Below are positions 9,504-16,452 of a stretch of DNA of 64,000 nt, piece by piece. The notes beneath the pieces are model-generated. The model did not search any database. It was not told the DNA's origin and saw only the letters and a list, made by a program, of their open reading frames with translations. Source of the stretch: Helicobacter enhydrae. Its GTDB lineage: Bacteria > Campylobacterota > Campylobacteria > Campylobacterales > Helicobacteraceae. The stretch is from positions 1,240,001 through 1,304,000 of the forward strand of contig NZ_CP016503.1 in assembly GCF_001693335.1 (NCBI RefSeq), written 5' to 3'. Within the stretch, counting starts at the first letter, position 1, and every line of letters starts with the position of its first letter. The position numbers and the translations under genes are program-made.

Positions 9504-9578
9504 TGGGGTATCGCCAAGCGGTAAGGCACCTGGTTTTGGTCCAGGCATTCAGAGGTTCGAATCCTTTTACCCCAGCCA
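9504..9578 (+). tRNA. tRNA-Gln (anticodon TTG)
   Basis: A 75-base cloverleaf with acceptor TGGGGTA/TACCCCA, anticodon arm CCTGG-TTTTGGT-CCAGG (anticodon TTG), T arm GAGG-TTCGAAT-CCTT and encoded CCA. It lies directly behind a strong promoter and 28 bases before tRNA-fMet, so the two are probably co-transcribed. Confidence 0.96.
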
Positions 9579-9606
9579 TTCTTCATTTGATCTTTCAATG
9601 ACTTAT

Positions 9607-9661
<55 letters not shown>

Positions 9662-9683
<22 letters not shown>

Positions 9684-10255
9684 AATTGATTTTGCGTGAT
9701 AAAAACTTCAAACTCTAGCTTTTTTTCTTGTGTTGATTCTAGTTTCAAACCCACTTCTTGTGCTTGAAAATTTTTATCGATGATGTTGATGTCGCAATGT
9801 TTGCAAAAATACTCCACCTGTCTTAAATGAGGATAGGAGATCACGATCTCCCACTGCACTTTTTGCACAAACATTTGATAGCCCCCATTGTTTTTGGCTT
9901 GTTGGATTGCGTCTTGGGCGGATTTGGTGTAGGCACGCACAAGTCCTCCCACCCCCAATAGTGTCCCACCAAAATAACGCACAATGATGAGCCCCACATC
10001 AATCAGATCCTCCCCTCTCAAGACATTGAGTGTGGGTATCCCTGAACTTCCTTTGGGCTCTCCGTCATCGCTAAATGATTCTATGATGTGGCTTTGATAA
10101 ACACGCGTTGCATAGACATAATGGACGGCTTTGGGGTGTTGGATTTTGAGAGAGTGCAATAATGGCTCAAAATCTTTGTATGGAGTGAGGAAGCTTAAAA
10201 ATTTTGAGCCTTTGTTTTCAAAGTTCCCGCAGTATGTTTCATTGATTTGATACAT
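9662..10255 (-). CDS. yigZ: IMPACT/YigZ-family protein
   Basis: A 197-residue member of the YigZ/IMPACT family, ribosome- or translation-linked proteins of uncertain reaction. Typical motifs: KGSKFLSFLTP, HPKAVHYVYATRV, SFSDDGEPKGSSGIPTLNVL and VIVRYFGGTLLGVGGLVRAYT (here starting LIIVRYFGG). The ATG at 10255 is preferred because the family motif starts soon after; an upstream ATG at 10285 would add ten Thr/Pro-rich residues and overlap the previous gene further. The last seven codons (ending GCGRRI) and the stop are the complement of the tRNA-fMet 3' end, so the C-terminus is set by a tRNA gene. Confidence 0.9.
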
Positions 10256-10745
10256 CTTGATTGTTGGGTGAGGTGGTGTTGTCATAGGGTGTGAGATGGA
10301 TGGTTAGCTGTTCTTTTGTCAGCACCATATTATCCCCATCTTCATTGATTGCAAATTCTCCATCAAACTCCTCCATCAGTTTTTGTTCAAAAGTCATAAT
10401 TTCTTCAGAGCAGAGTTTGCGTGTGAGGCTTGCGTCGCGAATCTCTATGGTTTTTTCTTTTTTTTCATCTTTGACCCAACTATAAGTGGCAGAAAAGCTA
10501 TTGCAACCTGTATTCCCATAGATTTTGAGTTCTTGAGTGTCAAATCGCAAATCAGGAACAACATCATAATCTTCTGGCGTATAGACAACAGAATCATTCT
10601 CAAAAGAAGCGATACTCCATTGATTTTTGCCTAGATTGATAGAGGGACCCGTATCAAAAACATTGAGCACAAAACAACCGCTGAATACAAATATCACAAA
10701 AACCATGAGTAGAGTGCGTAAAATTTTGGAACTTAAAAAAAACAT
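10239..10745 (-). CDS. META-domain (HslJ-like) lipoprotein
   Basis: A 168-residue predicted lipoprotein. A hydrophobic N-terminus ends in FSGC, a lipobox-like site. The body has the META/HslJ pattern: NQWSIASFEN, then LKIYGNTGCNSFSATYSW, then SLTRKLCSEEIMTFEQKLMEEF. The ATG at 10745 has AAGGA nine bases upstream; a TTG three codons earlier sits on that site and is unlikely. The family is linked to envelope stress or heat-shock in other bacteria; the role here is unknown. It overlaps yigZ by 17 bases. Confidence 0.85.
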   Translation of the reverse strand: MFFLSSKILRTLLMVFVIFVFSGCFVLNVFDTGPSINLGKNQWSIASFENDSVVYTPEDYDVVPDLRFDTQELKIYGNTGCNSFSATYSWVKDEKKEKTIEIRDASLTRKLCSEEIMTFEQKLMEEFDGEFAINEDGDNMVLTKEQLTIHLTPYDNTTSPNNQDVSNQ

Positions 10746-10872
10746 TTGATACAATCCTTAAAATTTTGATGATAAAACATAGCTTAAAATACTAACAAAC
10801 TAATAATGATGGCGTGGTGTGTTGTGCTAGATTTTATTGTTTCAAATTATAAACAAAAAAACAAAAGGAAAA

Positions 10873-11562
10873 ATGACAATGTTACATTTTTTGGAAAATC
10901 CCTTAGCACCTACCGATACAAAAACAATTATTCTAGGTTATATTGAAAATTTGGAAGCTTTTAGGAATAGGATTGTTTTTGCTCCGGTTTTTGAGATGTC
11001 AAAACAGCAGGTGGTTTATGAGATAGGGGCGGAGGAGGGGGTTGTCGCACTGCTTGCTTATTATTTGTGTGCTGATCGATCTGTATTGCCCGAGCTGGAT
11101 ATAGGATATTTGAGTGCAGAGAGCAATGTCGGAGAGGAGGAGTTGGAGGGTGTTCTTGAGTTTTTGGGTGGTGGGCGTTTCAATATTGTGGTTTCTGAAA
11201 GTTTTTTGAAGCATTTTGCTTATGCCAATATGTTGGCATTTTTGGCAGAGATTTGCAAACAACGGGAGTGCCAAATCTTTGCTGATCTACCAAAATGTCG
11301 CACCCCTATGGAGTTGCCTCAATCTGATGGGAGCTTCGTGTTTGTCCGTCGTGGCGACAATCGTTTGAGCTTTTCAAGGCAGTTTGCCAAAAGTGCCAAA
11401 CTCACAGACGGAGAGAGGGTGAAGCTCTCGCTCAAAGGTTTGGAAGTGGAGGTGGAGTGCAGAGAAGATTCGGATCTCAAGGGGACGATAGGGGTTTTGG
11501 AGATCAGAGAGGATTATCCGTTTTATCCTTATCAAAAGATTTTGGTGCATAGAGGGAATTAG
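10873..11562 (+). CDS. Unrecognised protein; C-terminal domain resembles a molybdopterin-dinucleotide-binding barrel
   Basis: A 229-residue soluble protein I do not recognise with confidence. The N-terminal part includes TKTIILGYIENLEAFRNRIVF; the middle (FNIVVSESFLKHF, then ANMLAFLAEIC) looks like a Rossmann-type layer; the end (LTDGERVKLSLKGLEVEVEC, then SDLKGTIGVLE) resembles the beta-barrel that ends molybdopterin oxidoreductases and NuoG. No Fe–S cysteines are present. AAAGGA precedes two in-frame ATGs (10873 and 10879); the second has better spacing. It lies 39 bases upstream of pflA, the position I recall for the end of the nuo operon in H. pylori and Campylobacter, so a NuoG remnant is possible. 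Confidence 0.6.
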   Translation: MTMLHFLENPLAPTDTKTIILGYIENLEAFRNRIVFAPVFEMSKQQVVYEIGAEEGVVALLAYYLCADRSVLPELDIGYLSAESNVGEEELEGVLEFLGGGRFNIVVSESFLKHFAYANMLAFLAEICKQRECQIFADLPKCRTPMELPQSDGSFVFVRRGDNRLSFSRQFAKSAKLTDGERVKLSLKGLEVEVECREDSDLKGTIGVLEIREDYPFYPYQKILVHRGN

Positions 11563-11601
11563 ATTTGCTAGAGTGTGTGGAAATTCCAATAAGGATGTAA
11601 T

Positions 11602-13947
11602 TTGCGGTTTTTGCTTGTTTTGTGTATTTGTTTGCAGATGATTTTTGCTTTGGATGTGCAGATCAATTTTGGAAAAGAAAAAGGAGAGGAGTTTGCTGTC
11701 CTCAATCTGGCACACACCAAGCCTTTTGAATGCCGTGAAGAGATTGATGTCTATAACAAAGTGACCAAAGTCGTTTGTGTCATCAATCAAACGCCATTCA
11801 ACAATTTCATCCCCACAGGCACGGCATTTTTTGATTTTGCGACACATATCAAAGATTCTAAACTTTATCTTGACATCATTCCCAAGAAAAATGCCAAATT
11901 GTTTATGACATTTCTAGATCTCAAGGGGGGGGATCCTATCCCAGTGGAGCGTCCCAAAGTTTCGAAGCGTTGGCAGGTCGTCGGCTATGAGAAACAAATC
12001 CCGTTTTTGTCCGGCAAAAAAGGCAATGGTTTGAATTTCCCTATCAAGATTGCAAGCACTCAAGACATTTACACGCAACAACTCGATGTCAATCGTCAGC
12101 CTTTGGTCTATAACGAGGGGCTTGATTATACTTATTTGCTAGAGATACGCAAAGACTACGAAAAGGGTAAATATCAAGATGTCATTCTTGGGGTGAATAA
12201 GGCATTGTATGGTTATCCAAATAGTATCTTTCGAAAAGATTTTTTGTTGAACAAAATCAAAGCAATCGCCCATCTAAAAGATCAAGAGGACAAAAACGCT
12301 CTGATTACTTTGTGTTTGGAATGGTTGCGTGATTTTCCTTCTGATAGTGCAGCACCTGAAGTTCTGTATATCTTAGCCAATACTTATGCACAATTCCATC
12401 TTAATGATGAGGCGATTTATTATTATCGCCGTATCATCAATGAATATGTCAATACCGATTGGGTGGCACTTGCAGAAATGCGAATGGCGTATTATTTTTC
12501 TAATGTGGAGGGGAGCAATATCACTCCTGCAATGTTTGCACAAGCCTACAAAGATGCCAAAACACAAAGTGTTGCCAATAGGATTGCGATCACTTGGGCG
12601 GTGTTTGAGCTCGAAGAGGGCAATGCCCAAAAAGCTCAAGAGTTGTTCAATCTTATTTTTACGCAGTATCCTTATTATTTTCTCAATCATCCGCAAGGAA
12701 GCATAGCGATTGCCAAAACATTTGCCGCAGCAGAGCTATATACCGAAGCAGGAAAACTCGGAGCCTATTTGGCAGAACACTTGCCCAAAACAAGTAGCGA
12801 GTATTTGGAGAATCTGCTTGATTGGACGGGAGAGTGGTTTGAGGAGGCAGGGCTGGTCGATGAGGCACACCGCTACAATGCAATGTTTATGCAGAAATTC
12901 CCTGATAGCAAAGACTATACAAAAGTGCAAGAACGCGATGATGCGTTGTTTTTCAAACTAGAGGACAAAATGACTCCCGATGAGAAACTCAAAAAATATG
13001 ATGAAATCATCGCAAAATACCCTGATAGCAATATCGCTACAGAAGCCTTGAAACGCAAGGCAGATGTGCTATATGAGCTTGGAAAATATGATGAAATCTT
13101 AAAGCTTGGTTTGGGACAATCAGAGATGGTTGCAAAAGCCCAAAAAGCCCTTGTTTTGCAGGCACTTGCAAACAAAGAGTGCAAAAAGATACCTTCCTAT
13201 CTTGAGGAAATGGATTATGCTCAATTTGATCAAAAAGAGAGATTGGAGATTTTTGATTGTTTGTATAGTTTGGCGTTTTATCAAGAAGCTTACAAAGCCA
13301 TCGAGGGACAAATCCAAAAAGAATCTCAAGCCCCGCAAAAAATCCCATATCTCTATCGTTTGGCAAAAGTGCTCAATCAGTTGGGGCGTTTTGCAGAATC
13401 CAAAAAAGCAAGTGAGGATTGTCTAGAGTTATCACAGGCGTTGAGTGACAAAAAATACAAAGATGTGATTTTTGTGCTTTTTGATGATTTGGTGAAGCTT
13501 GGTTTGAATGATTCGGCACAAAAAGTAGGGCTTGAGGCTCAAAAGCTATTCAAAAATGACAAAAGATTGCTTGAAGTGGATTTTGCTCTGTTGAAATGGG
13601 CGAGTGCAAACAAGGACTACAATCAAGCCCAAATCTATGCTCAAGATTTGCTAAGAGTGCAAAAAGTCAATCAAATCGCAGACTATACGCCACTTGTCAA
13701 TTTTATGCTGATTGATTTGCTCAATCAACAACAGCAATACCAAGAGGCGATCAAAGAAACTCAAGTCCTAGCAGAGCAAAAGCTCAAAAACGCCGACTTG
13801 CAAAGAGTGTTTTATACTCAAGGCTCACTTTATAAGGCATTGGGTGACAAAAACAATGCACAGAAGTCTTTTCAAAAATGTCTAGAGCCACAGGGGATGA
13901 GTGCTTGGAAAGATTTGTGCCAAAAGTCTCTGCAGTTGATTGAGTGA
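11602..13947 (+). CDS. pflA: Paralysed-flagella protein PflA, TPR-repeat motor scaffold
   Basis: Periplasmic scaffold of the large Campylobacterota flagellar motor. It is 781 residues, near the about 788 I recall for C. jejuni PflA. It starts with a signal peptide (MRFLLVLCICLQMIFA), then a beta-rich N-terminal region, then many TPR-like helical pairs such as YILANTYAQFHLNDEAIYYY, TEALKRKADVLYELGKYDEI and YTQGSLYKALGDKNNAQKSF. The start is TTG at 11602, with AAGGA six bases upstream; there is no better ATG. Deletion in relatives gives flagellated but non-motile cells. Confidence 0.88.
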   Translation: MRFLLVLCICLQMIFALDVQINFGKEKGEEFAVLNLAHTKPFECREEIDVYNKVTKVVCVINQTPFNNFIPTGTAFFDFATHIKDSKLYLDIIPKKNAKLFMTFLDLKGGDPIPVERPKVSKRWQVVGYEKQIPFLSGKKGNGLNFPIKIASTQDIYTQQLDVNRQPLVYNEGLDYTYLLEIRKDYEKGKYQDVILGVNKALYGYPNSIFRKDFLLNKIKAIAHLKDQEDKNALITLCLEWLRDFPSDSAAPEVLYILANTYAQFHLNDEAIYYYRRIINEYVNTDWVALAEMRMAYYFSNVEGSNITPAMFAQAYKDAKTQSVANRIAITWAVFELEEGNAQKAQELFNLIFTQYPYYFLNHPQGSIAIAKTFAAAELYTEAGKLGAYLAEHLPKTSSEYLENLLDWTGEWFEEAGLVDEAHRYNAMFMQKFPDSKDYTKVQERDDALFFKLEDKMTPDEKLKKYDEIIAKYPDSNIATEALKRKADVLYELGKYDEILKLGLGQSEMVAKAQKALVLQALANKECKKIPSYLEEMDYAQFDQKERLEIFDCLYSLAFYQEAYKAIEGQIQKESQAPQKIPYLYRLAKVLNQLGRFAESKKASEDCLELSQALSDKKYKDVIFVLFDDLVKLGLNDSAQKVGLEAQKLFKNDKRLLEVDFALLKWASANKDYNQAQIYAQDLLRVQKVNQIADYTPLVNFMLIDLLNQQQQYQEAIKETQVLAEQKLKNADLQRVFYTQGSLYKALGDKNNAQKSFQKCLEPQGMSAWKDLCQKSLQLIE

Positions 13948-13977
13948 TAGATGTTGGGTGTGTCAAGGATTTGAGCG

Positions 13978-15012
13978 TTGAGAGTTGGTTTCATCTATTT
14001 CCACGCCTTGGGCGATAATGTGATGATGTTTGATGCGTTGTTGGCTTTGAAAAAAATCTATGATTGCGAGTTGATTGTGTTTGGCAATGCCTTGTTTGCA
14101 CATCTTTTGGAGTATTGTGATTTTGTCGATGAGGTGGTGGATATCCGCAACGACATTCAGGCACATTTGGATGTCATCGATGGCTACCACTTGGATTATG
14201 TGGTTTTGCCAAAGTGTAAGAGGGAATATTTGATTCCGCTCAAGAGAAGCAATGTCGGGTGTATCATCGCTCCGCTCAAGCTTAGCAATATCTTGACACC
14301 TAGGTGCAAAACCCCGAGCATTTTGTCTTTTTTGCGACATCGTGCAATGTCGATGAGAGAAAAAGCATTGTGGCTGTGCCGTGTCATCAATCCCAAGAAG
14401 TTTGATACACAGATTGGGTGCGTGGATTGGCAAGAAGCACAGATACGGACTTCTCCAGCACACCAAACCAGAACCACAGAGTTTCTCAACAAGCACATCG
14501 CCCCAAGGTCGATGTGTCAGTCTCATTTGATTTTTGTGTGTCCTTTCAATGTTTCAGCTTCGCACACGCTTTCTGTTTTGGGTTTCTTGAAATTGATCGA
14601 GGCTATTGGGCAAATCAAAAACTGCATTCCCTTTGTGGTGACTTATCCACAGGTGCATCAGCATTTTGTGGCAAGTGTAGAGGAGTTTGAACGCAAAGGC
14701 GGCAATCTCCAATCGTTGATTGTTTATCAAAACAATGATGATGTGCTAAATCTCATAGAGTGTGTCGCACGATCTCAATGCCTCATCGCTCCTAGCACAG
14801 GTCCTATACATATCGCATCAAATCTCTCTATCCCGACTATCGGACTTTTCGCTCAAGATCATTTGAGGGAATGGGCGACAAAAGATAGGCGTTATGTGAT
14901 ACTGCCCAAACCCCTTGCATCGATGACTTCAGAAGAGGAGTGTGCGATCATCGAGCAGACGCTAGAGGTTTTTGAGGGGCTTTTGCATAGTGGTGGTATT
15001 GGGGGATTCTAG
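13978..15012 (+). CDS. Glycosyltransferase family 9 (heptosyltransferase-like)
   Basis: A 344-residue protein of the ADP-heptose:LPS heptosyltransferase fold. The N-terminus MRVGFIYFHALGDNVMMFDALLAL has the family's G-D-x-v-m-t-x-P-x-l-x-x-L outline. The C-terminal domain has APSTGPIHIASNLSIPTIGLF, matching the conserved G-x-x-H-x-A/G donor site. The start is TTG at 13978 with AAGGA eight bases upstream. It is 30 bases after pflA and may share its transcript. The acceptor is unknown; LPS core is likely. Family call is firm, specificity is not. Confidence 0.85.
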   Translation: MRVGFIYFHALGDNVMMFDALLALKKIYDCELIVFGNALFAHLLEYCDFVDEVVDIRNDIQAHLDVIDGYHLDYVVLPKCKREYLIPLKRSNVGCIIAPLKLSNILTPRCKTPSILSFLRHRAMSMREKALWLCRVINPKKFDTQIGCVDWQEAQIRTSPAHQTRTTEFLNKHIAPRSMCQSHLIFVCPFNVSASHTLSVLGFLKLIEAIGQIKNCIPFVVTYPQVHQHFVASVEEFERKGGNLQSLIVYQNNDDVLNLIECVARSQCLIAPSTGPIHIASNLSIPTIGLFAQDHLREWATKDRRYVILPKPLASMTSEEECAIIEQTLEVFEGLLHSGGIGGF

Positions 15013-15240
15013 AATCTTTGAGGCTTTCTTTGCAAGTTGGCTTGAGAGGCTACACTCTTTGGACTTCTTTTGTTTTTGAAACTTTACTTGAGATTGCTTT
15101 TGCACAAGCACACTTCTTAGTCACCAATTCCCACTTTGCTTTTTTTCTATAAGGGGGACAAGGGGGTTTATTGCGAGGCACCCCCCTTATCCCCCTTAAA
15201 ATCCCCCAAACCCCTGCCCGCTTTTTGTGTGACAACCCAA
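15001..15240. repeat. G-rich hairpin repeat, module 1, copy A
   Basis: About 240 bases that recur at 63018–63235. Both copies begin GGGGGATTCTAGAATCT and contain a long hairpin (here 15150–15198: TAAGGGGGACAAGGGGG against CCCCCCTTATCCCCCTTA) followed by CCCCTGCCCGCTTTTTGTGTG. The hairpin core and the 30 bases after it are nearly identical between copies, while the leading part has diverged. On the minus strand four G-tracts (complement of 15181–15214) make a quadruplex motif. No gene is recognised in it. Confidence 0.85.
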
Positions 15241-15520
15241 CGATAGAGTGCAATATTTTTGTTTTATTGTGTTTGGTGGTTTTTTGATTTGATTTTAGAT
15301 TTATTGATTTGAATCTTGATTCTAGTTTCTTGTATTTCTTTATTAATTCTTAGAATCTTTGTGAAAGCATTTTTAATTCTTGATTCTTTGGTTTCTTGGA
15401 TTTTTAAAATCTTTTTGAAAAGTTTTGTTTTTGATTTTTAGAATCTGTTTGCAAACTCTCAAAAAACTCTAAAAAATATAAAAACCCCACTAAGTCATAA
15501 AAGCAAAGAAAACCGCTTCC

Positions 15521-15703
15521 CAAACCAACCTTGTAGAACCAAAAAAGATTCCAAGTCAATGTAATCTTGAACGAGCCTTGCTAATGCAATGCTGGGGTTA
15601 TGGGGGTTGTTAAGGGGGATAAGGGGAACGCTGCTTTAAGTTCCCCTTGTCCCCCTTAAGAGAGATCTTAGGGGATTCTAGAATTGTATAAAGGGTGGTT
15701 TGA
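15521..15703. repeat. G-rich hairpin repeat, module 2, copy A
   Basis: About 180 bases nearly identical to 63380–63565, with the first 105 also at 16199–16303. A conserved block starts AACCTTGTAGAACCAAAAAA and leads into four G-tracts (15594–15626) and a 20-bp inverted repeat (15610–15629 with 15640–15659, loop GCTGCTTTAA), then AGAGATC..AGGGGATTCTAGAATTG. Between module 1 and module 2 (15241–15520) the sequence is AT-rich with repeated AGAATC/GATTCT words and no supportable gene. Confidence 0.9.
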
Positions 15704-15866
15704 TCAAGCCAAGATTAAAAAAGATTCAAACCAACTTTGAATCACTCCAAAGCCGTTCTTTTGCCAAACAAACCCCCAAAAGAGAGAATCCAAGAGATTC
15801 TAGAACAAGAAACACCAAAAAGAAGTATGAGGGAACAAGCAATACAAAAACTGCGTAAGAAAATTT

Positions 15867-15933
15867 ACAAGGGGGGAGAGGCATTGGGAAACCCCAACTC
15901 AACCTAGCCTCCGTTTAGGACTTTCTTCCTTGT
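15867..15933 (-). terminator. Structured 3' end of the toxin-like mRNA
   Basis: On the minus strand ACAAGG (15933–15928) can pair with CCTTGT (15872–15867), enclosing a second stem GGAGGC/GCCTC and an inner hairpin TTGGG-GTTT-CCCAA. It is followed by TAAATTTTCTT, a weak U-run. This is the plausible 3' end of the transcript that carries the 29-codon gene at 16002–16091. Structure was judged by eye. Confidence 0.4.
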
Positions 15934-15981
15934 ATATTTTTGCTGTGTTGAAGAATCAATCAAAACTTTAGCTAGATTGAG

Positions 15982-15987
15982 TATAAT
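15982..15987 (+). promoter_or_regulatory. -10 element for an antisense RNA
   Basis: A perfect TATAAT on the plus strand, 14 bases past the stop of the minus-strand toxin-like ORF. Transcription from about 15994 would run through the whole ORF and its ribosome-binding site in antisense. No convincing -35 is seen, which is common for housekeeping promoters in Helicobacter. Confidence 0.5.
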
Positions 15988-15993
15988 GCCTCT

Positions 15994-16120
15994 TGATTTG
16001 ATTAATTGAACTGAATAAGTTCAAAAATAGCTCTTGCTAGCTCTAGCAAAGCTAGCAGAAGCCTTATGATGAGAATAAATATATCCATCATCACCACCTC
16101 CTTTCACAAGGAAGCGTCCT
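15994..16120 (+). ncRNA. Predicted antisense RNA (antitoxin) to the TisB/DinQ-like ORF
   Basis: Inferred from the TATAAT at 15982–15987 facing the toxin-like gene. The RNA would be complementary to the full ORF (16002–16091) and to the AAAGGAGG site (16097–16104). It can fold a hairpin GCTAGC-TCTAGCAAA-GCTAGC. The 3' end is a guess; no T-run terminator is evident, so the end coordinate is approximate. Presence of the RNA is not shown by sequence alone. Confidence 0.4.
16002..16091 (-). CDS. Small hydrophobic peptide, TisB/DinQ-like type I toxin candidate
   Basis: A 29-residue ORF too short for usual gene finding. It begins MMDIFILIIR, contains RLLLALLELARA and ends ELIQFN, followed by TAA at 16002. 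It would form one amphipathic helix with charged residues at intervals of about three to four (D3, R10, E17, R20, E24) in a Leu/Ile/Phe/Ala background. From memory, TisB and DinQ of E. coli are 27–29 residues with the same arrangement, including D-I-x-I-L-I-x-[KR]-L in TisB and ALLEL-x-R in DinQ. AAAGGAGG (16104–16097) is five bases before the first ATG (eight before the second). A TATAAT (16143–16138) faces it, and an opposing TATAAT lies beyond its stop. Predicted action: insertion in the inner membrane. Function is inferred, the ORF and its signals are seen. Confidence 0.7.
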   Translation of the reverse strand: MMDIFILIIRLLLALLELARAIFELIQFN

Positions 16121-16121
16121 T
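16099..16121 (-). promoter_or_regulatory. Ribosome-site switch in the toxin-like 5' leader
   Basis: In the minus-strand leader, TCCTT (16112–16108) can pair with the AAGGA of the ribosome-binding site (16103–16099) across a GTGA loop, or with an upstream AAGGA (16121–16117) across a CGCT loop. The two stems exclude each other, so one hides and the other frees the ribosome site. A third partner lies in the 3' region (15925–15933). Confidence 0.5.
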
Positions 16122-16137
16122 CTCCAACACAGATATG

Positions 16138-16143
16138 ATTATA
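16138..16143 (-). promoter_or_regulatory. -10 element for the toxin-like gene
   Basis: TATAAT on the minus strand, preceded by TTTTG. The mRNA would start near 16131, giving a leader of about 40 bases that contains the ribosome-site switch. Confidence 0.55.
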
Positions 16144-16167
16144 CAAAATCAAAACTTCAAAACTCTC

Positions 16168-16303
16168 TCTACTTCAAAAAATCTATAGCAGCCGCTGACC
16201 AAACTAACCTTGTAGAACCAAAAAAGATTCCAAGTCAATGTAATCTTGAACGAGCCTTGCTAATGCAATGCTGGTGTTATGGGGGTTGTTAAGGGGGATA
16301 AGG
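16168..16303. repeat. G-rich hairpin repeat, module 2, truncated copy B
   Basis: ACTTCAAAAAATC then AACCTTGTAGAACCAAAAAA through TTAAGGGGGATAAGG match copies A and C with only a few substitutions, but the right arm of the hairpin is missing and is replaced by a purine-rich G-run tract (16304–16400). Copies A and B are direct repeats that flank the toxin-like locus. The tract 16304–16410 holds many GGG runs and no gene I can support. Confidence 0.85.
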
Positions 16304-16410
16304 ATAGGGGGGATGATGATTTGGTGGGATAAAAAGGGAGGGGGTATAAAAAGGGAGGAGGGTGATGATTTGATGGGGGGATTGATTGGTGGGGCAAATG
16401 GGTGTTTGGC

Positions 16411-16416
16411 TACAAT
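16411..16416 (+). promoter_or_regulatory. Possible -10 element for selD
   Basis: TACAAT 37 bases before the selD ATG. Position fits a start near 16423, ahead of the AAGGAG at 16441–16446. No clear -35. Confidence 0.4.
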
Positions 16417-16452
16417 TATGGAAACAAAACAAATCAAAACAAGGAGTCACAG

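Noticed and set aside
13963-14526. 187-codon minus-strand frame
   Set aside because: Antisense to the GT9 gene, His/Gln/Ile-rich shadow sequence with no motif.
15050-15253. 67-codon minus-strand frame
   Set aside because: It is the G-rich hairpin repeat read as protein; the composition is repeat-driven and the matching copy near 63100–63240 does not keep the frame.
15918-16119. The inverted repeats around the toxin-like gene as ends of a mobile element
   Set aside because: They are only 9–13 bases with a bulge, there is no target-site duplication or transposase, and they fall inside the predicted mRNA in positions expected for 5'–3' pairing.
16204-16437. 77-codon minus-strand frame and 78-codon plus-strand frame at 16268–16504
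   Set aside because: Both cover the truncated repeat and G-run tract; the plus frame also runs over the real selD start in another frame. Pro- and Gly-rich translations have no family features.
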